A DNA stretch of 44,990 nt from an uncultured Alistipes sp. (GTDB taxonomy: Bacteria; Bacteroidota; Bacteroidia; Bacteroidales; Rikenellaceae): contig CANBCZ010000014.1 of assembly GCA_947367255.1 (NCBI GenBank), forward strand, positions 1 through 44,990, given 5' to 3'. Shown piece by piece: positions 17,415 to 26,429 of this stretch; positions within the stretch are counted from its first letter, which is position 1; every line of letters begins with the position of its first letter. The notes under the pieces were generated by a model. The model was not told the DNA's origin. It saw only the letters and a program-made list of their open reading frames with translations, and ran no database searches. The position numbers were made by a program, and so were the translations under genes.

Positions 17415-18566
17415 ATGAAACATCTCAAACAGATTTTTCAGGCACTGCTCGGTGTAGCAGCCTTGATACTCACAGCCCTTGTGGCTGCCGGACGCCTTAC
17501 TTGGCGTACAATCCGAAATTGGTGGAAGAACCGCTCTAAGTGGCTACGCCACTCGATTGCAACAATTTTCATTCTGATTCCGGTAGGCTTTGTAGTCCTC
17601 GTTGCATACGCCTACTACGACAGTGAGTATGGAAAATCTTATTGGGGAGAGGAAGTCCTCTCCCAAAAGGTTGAAGCCCACTATTTCAGAGATGGGAAGT
17701 ATCGTGTATATAACAGATGTATCGGTGAATATACAACACCGAAACTGAATTGGATATCCGACGCTCCTCAGAACGATTCGCTTGCGGTGTATGCTCTACC
17801 AAACAAGCGTGGTTACATCAATGTAAATACAGGTCGTATTGTAATTGATGCCGAGGCTAACGACTACAGCAAAGCGTGGGTCTTCTCAGAGGGTCTTGCT
17901 GCGGTTATGAAGGATGGTAAGATTGGCTTTATCAATGCAAATAATGAGGTTGTTATCCCATTCCAGTTTGACTATTCCGATAAATGCCGTATGTATAACT
18001 TTGGCTATCTGTTCCATGACGGCTATTGTATTATGACCAATGCTGCTGGCGATTTAGGTCTGATTGACAAGCGTGGCAACTGGGTTGTAAAGTCTTTATA
18101 CGATGAGATTTGGGCACCGCACGAAAGCGGCTACAGAATCATTGTTGATAACAGTAAACATGGAGTTCTTGATTCAAGAGGCAATATAATCTATCCGGCA
18201 GAATATGGCTATGTCGATATACTATCCGATGGTTTTATTCTAACCAAAGGTGGCAAGAAGTGGCAGGTAGATTTTAATGGGAATGTAGTTATTCCGTTTA
18301 TGTATGACTCTGTAGATGAATTACTCTGCTATCCGGTGGCATATGGTAGTGACGACATAGAGTATCAACATAAATTGTCAGACTATGCAACGTATGAGGT
18401 AATGAACCGCTATGGTATTATGAATCGCATTACCGGCAAACCTCTTACCTATGCAATCTACTCAAATGTAAAAATGTTCTCAAAGGATCTGTTTGAGGTA
18501 CAACAATCTGACAGCTATGACTGGCATCTGCTCGACACTAATGGCAATATAGTACCGAGTAAGTAA
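17415..18566 (+). CDS. WG-repeat membrane protein
   Basis: 383 residues. A hydrophobic N-terminus (~8-27), a basic stretch, and a clear membrane span (~47-67, ATIFILIPVGFVVLVAYAYY) precede WG-type repeats: KRGYINVNTGRIVIDAE, DGKIGFINANNEVVIPFQFD, DLGLIDKRGNWVVKSLYDEI, KHGVLDSRGNIIYPAEY, KKWQVDFNGNVVIPFMYD. WG repeats form a beta-propeller-like or solenoid surface for protein binding, common in Bacteroidota. It is 5 bases from creD and probably co-transcribed. Function beyond envelope association is unknown. Confidence 0.8.
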   Translation: MKHLKQIFQALLGVAALILTALVAAGRLTWRTIRNWWKNRSKWLRHSIATIFILIPVGFVVLVAYAYYDSEYGKSYWGEEVLSQKVEAHYFRDGKYRVYNRCIGEYTTPKLNWISDAPQNDSLAVYALPNKRGYINVNTGRIVIDAEANDYSKAWVFSEGLAAVMKDGKIGFINANNEVVIPFQFDYSDKCRMYNFGYLFHDGYCIMTNAAGDLGLIDKRGNWVVKSLYDEIWAPHESGYRIIVDNSKHGVLDSRGNIIYPAEYGYVDILSDGFILTKGGKKWQVDFNGNVVIPFMYDSVDELLCYPVAYGSDDIEYQHKLSDYATYEVMNRYGIMNRITGKPLTYAIYSNVKMFSKDLFEVQQSDSYDWHLLDTNGNIVPSK

Positions 18567-18641
18567 CAATCTCTAAGATATTTTTCACGAATGTCGGATA
18601 GATCATTTCTGGCGTGATTGCCTTCGCTAACTTTCGTATGT

Positions 18642-18672
18642 AATATAGCAGGTACTAATGACCTGCTATATT
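18642..18672 (+). terminator. stem-loop after the creD unit
   Basis: A perfect 12-bp stem (18642-18653 with 18661-18672) and 7-base loop, 75 bases after the WG gene. The following bases are only moderately T-rich, so it may be a weak terminator or an mRNA 3' end stabiliser. Confidence 0.5.
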
Positions 18673-18785
18673 TACCTTAGTAGTAAAAGTTTGATGAGCT
18701 TTAACTATCTACTCGCTGTTATAATCTTGCCTATTCAAGTTCTTTGTCGAGGCAAAGTCAATTCGATTAGGATGGCCGGAGGTAG

Positions 18786-18832
18786 AAAACCACGAGGAGC
18801 GCAACAGTTTGTTGCACTCCTCGTGGTTTTTT
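18786..18832. terminator. bidirectional terminator between convergent genes
   Basis: A 20-bp stem with one mismatch (18786-18805 with 18811-18830), 5-base loop, flanked by A and T runs. It serves the + strand creD unit and the - strand esterase operon, whose last stop codon is 13 bases away. Confidence 0.9.
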
Positions 18833-18844
18833 GTGGGAGATGGA

Positions 18845-19711
18845 TTATCTCATATACTTTTTGAAGAACTCCATGATGGTACGGCATGAGTCGAATGAAT
18901 CTGTTGCCCAGTTGTGACCGCCATTGGTAACCTCATAGAAGTGCACCTCCTTGCCTGATGGCGAGCCATAGTAGCGGTGGAGCTGGATTCTATTTGCCTT
19001 TGTAGCAATCTCCTTAGTCTCCTGATACATACACTTATTTGCAGCAGCAACAGCCTCTACAGCGAGTGGCACTGCCAGGTATGCACCCCAACCATACTGG
19101 TTTGTAGGGTCACCCTCCCAACGAGAGGTAGTATCGCCTGTACCGTGTACCTCCATAAATGCTACTGGCTTAGTGTAGTCGTGACGCTTTGCCATCTCAA
19201 CGAGTGTAAGACCAGCCATAGATGCGATAGCACCAAACGCCTCTGGCTTGCGATATGCCATAAGGTAGCACATCTCTCCGCCATTTGACATACCGGTCAA
19301 GAAGGTATTCTTCTCAGAGAGGTTATAGGTAGATTGCAAGTGCTTTGCAAGGTTGCAGATAAACTCGCAGTCATCAACCTTCATTTTGTCAATCTGCCAA
19401 GGGTAGTATACATTCCAACCAGTATTTGGCTTAGGGTCCTTAGTTGCCTGAGGGTAGCACAACATTACCTTCTCCTCATCAGCAAGTTTCTTGAAGGTAA
19501 GAGATGCATTGTTCAAATATGACTCTGCACTACCACCGTATCCGTGAAGGATAAATACGAGCGGTGCACCTGAAGGCAGATTATCAGGAATGTAGAGGTG
19601 GTATGTTCTGGTAAGACCCTGATCTGTAATGGTCTCGTTCTTTTTAGTTGTACCAGCTGTAGCTACGCTGCAAAGGAGCAACGCCGCAAACAAAACTATA
19701 ATTTTCTTCAT
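18845..19711 (-). CDS. secreted PHB-depolymerase/feruloyl-esterase-like alpha/beta hydrolase
   Basis: 288 residues. Signal peptide ~1-19 (ends SVATAG). The HGYGGS oxyanion motif is at ~56-61. The nucleophile is S142 in GMSNGG, with likely acid D193 (VHGTGDTTSRWEG) and base H266 (TNGGHNWAT). The pattern is that of the LpqC/polyhydroxybutyrate depolymerase and carbohydrate-esterase family 1-like group (tannase/feruloyl esterases). In a gut-type Bacteroidales, de-esterification of plant polysaccharide or aromatic esters is the likeliest job. It is the last gene of a three-gene - strand operon, 5 bases after the pseudo-esterase lipoprotein to which it is related. Substrate is inference. Confidence 0.85.
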   Translation of the reverse strand: MKKIIVLFAALLLCSVATAGTTKKNETITDQGLTRTYHLYIPDNLPSGAPLVFILHGYGGSAESYLNNASLTFKKLADEEKVMLCYPQATKDPKPNTGWNVYYPWQIDKMKVDDCEFICNLAKHLQSTYNLSEKNTFLTGMSNGGEMCYLMAYRKPEAFGAIASMAGLTLVEMAKRHDYTKPVAFMEVHGTGDTTSRWEGDPTNQYGWGAYLAVPLAVEAVAAANKCMYQETKEIATKANRIQLHRYYGSPSGKEVHFYEVTNGGHNWATDSFDSCRTIMEFFKKYMR

Positions 19712-19716
19712 ATCGC

Positions 19717-20526
19717 TTAACGTGTTTTAAAGAAGTTCCAAATTTGGTTATATACCTCAAACTCTTCGTCGCACCAGCCGCTATTTGCGCTATCGACAGT
19801 GTAGAGTTTAACATCGGTACCATTCAAGCCACCCAGATACTGTGTGCAGGTTACGCGACCCTTATCCTCACGAGGGGTAAACGCTGTGGTGGTGTAGTGT
19901 GTACACTCATTGATTGCCACAACCGCGCCAATGCTCAAAGGTACAGATACAGACTTGTTCTCTACGCCTGTCCACTTGTACTCAGCGTTATTCTTAGCGT
20001 GAACGTGTACGAATGATACTGGCTGAGTAAAGCTGTTAACCTTATAAGACTCTACATCGATTGCACCAGAGACGCAAGCATAGGCAGCAAATGTTGCAGG
20101 AATCTGCATAGCAGCTGTGTATGCTACACCATTGCGATAGCTAACCAGGTAATACTTGCTCGCATTTGGAAATGCGCTCTTAATATCATTAAGGTATGAT
20201 ACATCTTCTGTCTCTCCTGCCTCGATAACACAGAGAGTATAGCGACCGATAAGGCAGTGCTCTGCAGCCTTAAAGTTCACCTCTGGAGTTTCAGGAACTG
20301 GGCTCATACGTGTAGCCAGGGTGATATCATCAGCCACAACCACTACAACGGGTGCTGTAATTTTTGAATTAGATGGCTTGATAATCACTGCGTTGTGGTC
20401 AGCAATTGTCTGAGATACAACAACAAGTGAAGAGTCGTTCTTCTCTGGTATCTCTGTGTTTGCGGTCTGCTCACAGGCAACCGCAAACATTAGACACAGA
20501 CTTAAAATACAAAATATCTTTTTCAT
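19717..20526 (-). CDS. lipoprotein resembling a catalytically dead esterase
   Basis: 269 residues from the ATG at 20526; the open frame extends to 20643, but that part overlaps the upstream gene and the lipoprotein signal starts here. Lipobox FAVAC with C18. From ~120 on it aligns with the esterase next door: KYYLVSYRNGVAY with FLTGMSNGGEM, PVSFVHVHAKNNAEYKWTG with PVAFMEVHGTGDTTSRWEG, and VDSANSGWCDEEFEVYNQIWNFF with VTNGGHNWATDSFDSCRTIMEFF. By this alignment the catalytic Ser, Asp and His become R131, N180 and S249. It should therefore not be an esterase; a ligand-binding or partner role is inferred. It lies 4 bases after the upstream gene's stop. Confidence 0.75.
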   Translation of the reverse strand: MKKIFCILSLCLMFAVACEQTANTEIPEKNDSSLVVVSQTIADHNAVIIKPSNSKITAPVVVVVADDITLATRMSPVPETPEVNFKAAEHCLIGRYTLCVIEAGETEDVSYLNDIKSAFPNASKYYLVSYRNGVAYTAAMQIPATFAAYACVSGAIDVESYKVNSFTQPVSFVHVHAKNNAEYKWTGVENKSVSVPLSIGAVVAINECTHYTTTAFTPREDKGRVTCTQYLGGLNGTDVKLYTVDSANSGWCDEEFEVYNQIWNFFKTR

Positions 20527-20530
20527 AGTT

Positions 20531-22834
20531 TTATTCTCCAAATTTAACATGAATAGTAAATGCCTTGCTACCAGACTTACCACCGGCAGAGCTGTGGTTA
20601 GTGTAGAGGGTGTAGTTCTCTGCGGTAATCTGTGTTGTACCATTTAAGTGGGTCATGCTACCACCAAGCACCTTGATTGGCTCCTCTGCAGTACCCAGAG
20701 TAACCGCTGATGAACCCCAATAGTAACCAAGAACAGCACCAAACCAACTTTCATTTTTCCAGTCGTAAGAGATATCGCAATTAACCTTACAACCGCGACC
20801 CTCACCTGCGCAGCTTGCGTAGTTGCCGTGCTCACCAATCAGACCACCAACCTCTGAAGTACCGCTTGTACCAGGCGCGCGAGTGTTGCTGAGCTTGCAG
20901 TAGCTCTCGTTGTACTCGAACTTGTGACCCTGTGAGAGCCAGCCGATAATACCACCGATGTTACCATCCTCAATAGAGAGATGACCCTCAATCTCACCAG
21001 TATTCTTACAGTAGGTAATGTTACCACTACCACCAGCAATACCACCAACGCGAGCAATAGCAAATGTTGTTGCAGTAATCTTTGCCTTGTTCTCGCAACG
21101 GGTAATAAGGTTGGTCTGTGAAGGATTCTCATAGCCAGGATATGCTACAATACCGCCGCAAGTAGGAACTGTGCCCTTGCAGTATGTAGTAGCGACAATC
21201 TCACCATTGTTTGTACACTCGGTAATATCTGCACCAGCTGCACCAGACTCATCTGAAGGGGCACCACCAGAGATACCACCAACATTAATTGGGTAGTTGT
21301 TAGTTGTGTAAACGCTCTGATTAGAGGTAGTTACCAGAACATCAATCTTACCGTTGTTTGTAGACTTAGTAATGCTGCTCTGAGCCATACCGACAATACC
21401 ACCCATACGAGGACGGTTTGTGCCGCATGATACCTCAATCTTCTCGATGTGGGTAATGTCGTAGTCAATATCACCATTGTTTATACACTCTGATACTGGA
21501 GCATTTGCGCCAAGATAAGCTACAAGACCACCAATATGGATAGGGTTGTTAGAGATGCTCTTGACAGCGCCGAAGTCAGAGAGATATGGAACAGACATTG
21601 TAACCTTACCGTTGTTCTCACACTTGCTAACAGCGCCCTGGCAATAACCAGCAAGACCTGCAACAAGACCACCGTGAGATGCTGCGGTGTTGGTATATGT
21701 TACAGCACCGAAGTTCTTACAGTTCTCAAGGCCTGCATCACTAACGGCTACGATACCTGCAACAGCAATAGATGTATCTGTAGCAGTTGTCATATTAAGA
21801 GTAACTGCTGCCTTATTTACAACATTCGAGATTGTACCTGTAGCCTCAGCTGTGAGTGCAGCGAGCAGACCAGCCTTTGTTGAGGTAAATGCACAACTCT
21901 CATCGATTGTAAGATCCTTAGCACTGTGAACAGATGCAAAGAGAGGATGATCTGAAACAACACCGCTAATTACGTGGTTATTACCAACCAAAGTACCAGT
22001 AAAGAATGGGCTCTCAGGCAGAGTCTTACCAGTAAAGTCGAGGTTGCTCATAATACGAACCTCATCAGCAGCAGTTGCAGTACGCAGACCAGGGTTGCTC
22101 AAAATTGCGATAAACTCGTCAGCATTGTTTGCAACCATTGGGAATGAAGCCTTAAGAAGAGTCTTAACAGTGACTACATCTGAATACTCTGACTTACTCT
22201 GTGTAGCCTTATCGATAGCCTTAAGGCGAACAGAGTACTCAGTCTCCTCGTCCAGACCAGAAATGGTGTAGTCCAAAACCTTACCAACCTCAATAGCTGT
22301 ATACTCCTCAGCGCTGCTTAACTTGTACTCAAGAATGTAGTCAGAAGCACCTGATACTGAGTTCCACTTAACAATAACACCGTCTGTAGTAGTTACTGCA
22401 GAGGTAATCTCTGGCTTTGAGAGTTTAACACCAATTCTAAACTTTACAAGCTGACCCTTAGAGTCGGTCAAGTATACAGACTCTGAATCTGTGCCATCAG
22501 GATATGTAGCAAATACAAATACTGTGTAGACATCTCCAGGAATGCCTGTGTGTACATGCTTGCAAGCATTTGGCTCATTAGTCAACTTGGTAAGAGATAT
22601 CGGCTCTGCACCACTCTCTGGGGTGAGTGTCGATGTAAAACTCTTTGCTCCTGCACGGAAAGCAGCATTGCCATCAAACAGGATTGCAATAGCAGTAGGG
22701 GTGCACGCCTCATCATCGGCGATAACAGCCTCTGGCGATGGGTATGCCGGAGCTACTTCCTCGACATCGGGCTGTTCGCAAGCGACAAAACCTAAGCCCA
22801 TCATTAGGATTAGAAATAATGCAAATTTTCTCAT
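20531..22834 (-). CDS. surface lipoprotein with FN3 domain and beta-helix repeats
   Basis: 767 residues from the ATG at 22834 (an upstream in-frame start at 22915 lies before the signal). Lipobox GFVAC, C19. After ~100 residues there is an FN3-like domain (~148-245: KPEITSAVTTTDGVIVKWNSVSGASDYIL split by normal FN3 spacing, then SGLDEETEYSVRLKAI). From ~275 to ~700 there are about ten GLUG-like repeats of the form GGIVG...I..C.N.G.I, which should fold as a parallel beta-helix. It likely displays a binding or adhesive surface. First gene of an operon with the two esterase-family genes; a possible promoter lies at 22919-22945. Related in architecture to the large lipoprotein at 29971. Confidence 0.8.
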   Translation of the reverse strand: MRKFALFLILMMGLGFVACEQPDVEEVAPAYPSPEAVIADDEACTPTAIAILFDGNAAFRAGAKSFTSTLTPESGAEPISLTKLTNEPNACKHVHTGIPGDVYTVFVFATYPDGTDSESVYLTDSKGQLVKFRIGVKLSKPEITSAVTTTDGVIVKWNSVSGASDYILEYKLSSAEEYTAIEVGKVLDYTISGLDEETEYSVRLKAIDKATQSKSEYSDVVTVKTLLKASFPMVANNADEFIAILSNPGLRTATAADEVRIMSNLDFTGKTLPESPFFTGTLVGNNHVISGVVSDHPLFASVHSAKDLTIDESCAFTSTKAGLLAALTAEATGTISNVVNKAAVTLNMTTATDTSIAVAGIVAVSDAGLENCKNFGAVTYTNTAASHGGLVAGLAGYCQGAVSKCENNGKVTMSVPYLSDFGAVKSISNNPIHIGGLVAYLGANAPVSECINNGDIDYDITHIEKIEVSCGTNRPRMGGIVGMAQSSITKSTNNGKIDVLVTTSNQSVYTTNNYPINVGGISGGAPSDESGAAGADITECTNNGEIVATTYCKGTVPTCGGIVAYPGYENPSQTNLITRCENKAKITATTFAIARVGGIAGGSGNITYCKNTGEIEGHLSIEDGNIGGIIGWLSQGHKFEYNESYCKLSNTRAPGTSGTSEVGGLIGEHGNYASCAGEGRGCKVNCDISYDWKNESWFGAVLGYYWGSSAVTLGTAEEPIKVLGGSMTHLNGTTQITAENYTLYTNHSSAGGKSGSKAFTIHVKFGE

Positions 22835-22918
22835 AATATAGTTTTTTGGTTTGGTATGATTATTTACAAAAACATTTGGTTCTGCACCTCTACACACATT
22901 GCGGCTCAAAACCATTTA

Positions 22919-22945
22919 CAAAGTTAATAAAAAAATGTTACCAAA
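22919..22945 (-). promoter_or_regulatory. probable promoter of the FN3/esterase operon
   Basis: On the - strand TAACTTTG (22919-22926) matches the Bacteroidota -7 consensus TAnnTTTG. A TTTG (22942-22945) lies 15 bases further, shorter than the usual 19-21. It would give a leader of about 75-80 bases before the ATG at 22834. Confidence 0.4.
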
Positions 22946-23014
22946 AGAAATATTCAAGCAAAAATTTAATAAAAAAACGCCATATTTATTAAGCATCAAA
23001 CCATTACAAACATT

Positions 23015-23042
23015 AAGGGCATCCGAACTATCGGACGCCCTT
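23015..23042 (-). terminator. stem-loop after the DUF1501 operon
   Basis: A 12-bp stem with one G-U pair on the - strand (23015-23026 with 23031-23042) and a 4-base loop, 28 bases after the stop of the gene at 23070. The following T-rich tract is modest. Confidence 0.6.
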
Positions 23043-23069
23043 GTAAGTATTCAATTTTGCCGGCTGACA

Positions 23070-25154
23070 CTATCGCTGCATTTGCAATACAAATATAGGT
23101 GTCATCTCGCGGTATTTTGCATTTTGGAATGTTCGTCTACCCTGCTTTACAATCTCTCCCTTTACCGTACCTACGATATAGGTCTGCCACTTCGGCAAAT
23201 TCTTCTTATTGAGGTGTTTTGCCAAAGACTCTTTGTTGAGCTTGAGATATACGATCTTCTCACACTCCTCGGGAAGAACTGTCACCGGATCGAGTGTATA
23301 GTTACCATTCTTCCTACCCAGCAACAGCTCTATAGGCTCGTTAAAGCCGGGATCTTTGTCTATTATAACCTTTATCGGAACAACATCGTCCTGCACAGAG
23401 AAGTTTACATCCTGCTCCACATCAAAGCTGAGCGACATACGATAAGGCGACGGCGCCACGACATCAAGTGAGAGCTCTGCGGCAGGGATATGGTGGGTAT
23501 AGTAGAATGCCTGCATCATATTGTCTACCGGCAACACCTCGGTCTGCTCCAGAGCATCGCCAACAGGATACTCCATCTTCAACTCTATCGGAAGGCGCTC
23601 CACTGCAGCCCCCTTTGGTGCTGTTATGGAGAAGTCCCAGCGCTTACTGCCCCTGAACTCAAGACTGCTTGTGGTAAATCCCTTTGGCAGACCCTCGATA
23701 ATAAGATTTGCAGGGCGTTTGATCTTTCCAGATATATCGACGCGGAACGAGGCTGTACCGCCCGACGGAATAGTGATATTTGCCGGCGAGACAAAGGCAT
23801 TGAACGACGGCATCTGATTGTAGCGTCTGAGCAGATAGTGGTACTGCTCGCCATAACCTCTGTGCAGGTCCTCCACCTCAAGCAGCAGCACGCCACTCTG
23901 CTTTGGAGTATATTTGAGCACCGGATCGGCATGGAAGGTCATAAGTCCCTGAATAGGATCCTCAGTATCGTCCACCTCGGCAACCACTCTGCCATATACA
24001 TCACGCAGACGCATCACTGCATCTATGCTTGAACCATTTCTGCGACCTATAAGCTCCACGAACAGCGGTTGTCGTGCCTCGACATTGACCTTGTAACGCT
24101 TTATCTTGGAGTTGGCAGTAAGTGAGTCGGCAATAGCTGTAGAAACGGTAAGTGTCGTCCCCTCTTTTGGCGATTGGAGCAGTTTTACCCTCTTTGGCAG
24201 AGCGTAGAACGATACGGCATTGGATGTGCCCGTGCTGTTGGTAAATGTGAGCGAGTTGTATCCCTCCTTTTTCACCTTGACTACTGCCTGTTCTGCACCG
24301 AGATTTTCGCCCACAAGGCGCTGCTTGGTCTTCTTGCCAACCACACCATACGCCGGATAACGACCCGTAACAAAAGGTATCTGACCAATCTGAATACGAT
24401 AGTTGAAATCTGCACGACCGCGATATATTGCATCGTGAATCATCAGTGTGTAGTCGCCATCTTTTGGAAGGGTCGTGATAATTACCGGATCTACATTGTA
24501 GAGGTAGTCGTCAGAGTATGCCACCTCGCGACCACGCGCATCGACAATCTTTATAACGGGCTGAAACCACCCCGGAACAGCATCTGCAATGTATGGTACA
24601 AGCTGTCGAGCCTTGACCGTAGCGACAATTCTATCCCCCTCGCAACCCGAGAACTTGAAGTAGTCTATACCGCCCGGAGTGACCTGTCCGCAGAGTACGG
24701 CAGGGAGCGACGGCACTACATTCGGCTTGCGCAGGGTCGATTTGCCACTCTCCACAACATCGGGATATGATGCCACCTCAAACGGAAGCATATTCGACAC
24801 ACCCTGCGGACCTTGCAGACGAAGTTCGTAGAGTCCGCACGGCACATTGTCGGCAATGGTAATCTTTATCTTCACCTTGTCGGCAAGCTGCGGACTACTC
24901 TGGTCATTGAGCCTCTTACGACGCTTTGTTGCCGCTGCAGGCTCTACATACGGGGCAAGTTCGCCCGAGATACCCGGATGGTTAAAGAGCACCTTTACCG
25001 CCTTGTTGATATTAAGACCTCCCGCCTCTATCTCGACTGTTGTGCCGACCTGTCCGCCCGCCGGAAAGAGATAACCCGATGTCATCTTCTGCGCCGAGAG
25101 CGAGTAGCTCATCAGTGTCGCAAAGAGGACCAACAATATACTTCTACCTCTCAT
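23070..25154 (-). CDS. secreted pre-peptidase (PPC)-like protein of the DUF1501 system
   Basis: 694 residues, signal peptide ~1-21 (LSAQ). All-beta throughout. The early part (GGQVGTTVEIEAGGLN, VPCGLYELRLQGPQGVSN) resembles Ig-like domains. ~150-260 (GGIDYFKFSGCEGDRIVATVKARQL, DGDYTLMIHDAIYRG) resembles bacterial pre-peptidase C-terminal domains, with a second such region at ~335-440. Proteins of this make-up commonly stand beside DUF1501 and DUF1549/DUF1553 genes in Planctomycetes, which is exactly the context here. The start overlaps the DUF1501 gene by 11 bases. Role is unknown; an extracellular partner of the DUF1501 protein is the reasonable guess. Confidence 0.75.
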   Translation of the reverse strand: MRGRSILLVLFATLMSYSLSAQKMTSGYLFPAGGQVGTTVEIEAGGLNINKAVKVLFNHPGISGELAPYVEPAAATKRRKRLNDQSSPQLADKVKIKITIADNVPCGLYELRLQGPQGVSNMLPFEVASYPDVVESGKSTLRKPNVVPSLPAVLCGQVTPGGIDYFKFSGCEGDRIVATVKARQLVPYIADAVPGWFQPVIKIVDARGREVAYSDDYLYNVDPVIITTLPKDGDYTLMIHDAIYRGRADFNYRIQIGQIPFVTGRYPAYGVVGKKTKQRLVGENLGAEQAVVKVKKEGYNSLTFTNSTGTSNAVSFYALPKRVKLLQSPKEGTTLTVSTAIADSLTANSKIKRYKVNVEARQPLFVELIGRRNGSSIDAVMRLRDVYGRVVAEVDDTEDPIQGLMTFHADPVLKYTPKQSGVLLLEVEDLHRGYGEQYHYLLRRYNQMPSFNAFVSPANITIPSGGTASFRVDISGKIKRPANLIIEGLPKGFTTSSLEFRGSKRWDFSITAPKGAAVERLPIELKMEYPVGDALEQTEVLPVDNMMQAFYYTHHIPAAELSLDVVAPSPYRMSLSFDVEQDVNFSVQDDVVPIKVIIDKDPGFNEPIELLLGRKNGNYTLDPVTVLPEECEKIVYLKLNKESLAKHLNKKNLPKWQTYIVGTVKGEIVKQGRRTFQNAKYREMTPIFVLQMQR

Positions 25155-26415
25155 AATCGCCCTTTTTTATATCAATAATCTCATAGAGCAGTCCGTTACT
25201 CTGCTCGCTGTTCAGCAGTGACGGCAGTATAGGCAACTCTCCCATAGAGACATGCGGCAGAGTGCCATAAGGGTCTATACCCATCAACAGATATACCGTA
25301 CCAATAAGATCACAAGGGTAGACAGGACGCTCGGCAACCTTCTCGCCCGTCTTATTGGTCTTTCCGACAACCTTACCGCCGACAAAACCGCCACCGGCAA
25401 CCAGATAGCTGAATGCTGCGCCGAAGTGTCCGCGACCACCATTCCACGGAGCCTCCCACATAACCTTCGGGGTGCGGCCGAACTCGCCACCGCAGAGCAC
25501 TATAGTACTATCAAGCAGACCCCTCGCATCCAAATCCGAGATCAGCGCCGAGAGAGCCTTGTCAAGGTTTGGCAACATCGAGTTCATAAACTGGAAGTGC
25601 TTCTTATGGGTATCCCAGCCCGTTGTGCGAACATTGACAAACGGCACACCCGCCTCAACAAGTCGGCGTGCTGTAAGGCAGGACTGCCCTATTCTTGTCA
25701 TACCGTAGCGCTGACGCACCGAGTCGGGCTCGTTAGCAAGGTCAAACACCTCGCGACTCTGTCCCCAGATAAACTCCATATTTATCGCTCTGAGTGAGTC
25801 AATCTTCTGCTTATCCATCGGCAGGGTCTCAAACTCCTCAAGCAGAGCCATTCTGCGGCTTAGGGCTGTGCTATCCACAAACTTGTTTACAATACCCTCA
25901 ACCTCATAGACCTCCTTCTCGGGGCGACCTCCTGTATCGAACGACTTATACTCGTTACCCAAAAATCCGCCCTCATTAAAGCGGCTGTTGGCACTTGTAA
26001 CAGAGATATAGCAAGGTAAAACACCCTTGTAAGTATCGCGCTTCATATAGGAGATTACTGCGCCGTACGACGGATAGACCACCGCACCTCCCGAAGCGTC
26101 GCCCGTAATCATCGTATAGTGACCCGTCTCGTGGGCGTTACTGCCGTGGGTCATACTCCTTATAAGGGAGTACTTATCGGCAATAGTCGCAAGCAGAGGG
26201 AGCTTTTCGCCAATCTCTATACCCTCAACATTTGTCTTGGCAACACCCTTGTAGCTGCCATAGTAGTCCCTCGAAGTGTCCGGTTTGGGGTCGAATGTTT
26301 CGGTCTGCGACGGACCGCCGTCAAGATAGACCAGAATTACCGACTTTGCGCGTTGTGCCGTAGCAGCGAAGCTCAGAGCCAGCAGTAGAACCGATGTCAG
26401 ATATATCTTTCTCAT
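25144..26415 (-). CDS. DUF1501 (sulfatase-like fold) secreted protein
   Basis: 423 residues. Signal peptide ~1-20 (FAATAQ). The DUF1501 hallmarks are clear: SVILVYLDGGPSQTETFDPKPD near the mature start, SMTHGSNAHETGHYTMITG, then GWDTHKKHFQFMNSMLPNLDKALSALI and GGEFGRTPKV...GRGHFGAAFS. The fold resembles alkaline phosphatase/sulfatase enzymes, and the D/H-rich motifs could bind metal, but activity has not been generally established. It lies 14 bases downstream of the DUF1549/DUF1553 gene and overlaps the PPC-like gene. DUF1501 proteins usually carry a Tat signal in Planctomycetes; here the signal looks Sec-type (no twin arginine). Confidence 0.88.
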   Translation of the reverse strand: MRKIYLTSVLLLALSFAATAQRAKSVILVYLDGGPSQTETFDPKPDTSRDYYGSYKGVAKTNVEGIEIGEKLPLLATIADKYSLIRSMTHGSNAHETGHYTMITGDASGGAVVYPSYGAVISYMKRDTYKGVLPCYISVTSANSRFNEGGFLGNEYKSFDTGGRPEKEVYEVEGIVNKFVDSTALSRRMALLEEFETLPMDKQKIDSLRAINMEFIWGQSREVFDLANEPDSVRQRYGMTRIGQSCLTARRLVEAGVPFVNVRTTGWDTHKKHFQFMNSMLPNLDKALSALISDLDARGLLDSTIVLCGGEFGRTPKVMWEAPWNGGRGHFGAAFSYLVAGGGFVGGKVVGKTNKTGEKVAERPVYPCDLIGTVYLLMGIDPYGTLPHVSMGELPILPSLLNSEQSNGLLYEIIDIKKGDYER

Positions 26416-26429
26416 AGTCGTAGCGGCAA

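Larger units (their letters stand above)
18567..18844. other. convergent intergenic region with two hairpins
   Basis: Between the + strand WG gene and the - strand esterase gene. It holds two stem-loops described separately. A 68-codon open frame at 18658-18864 runs through the second hairpin and has no coding-like features, so I see no gene. Confidence 0.7.

Noticed and set aside
18658..18864. 68-codon + strand frame after the WG gene
   Set aside because: It reads through a strong terminator into the next gene's 3' end.
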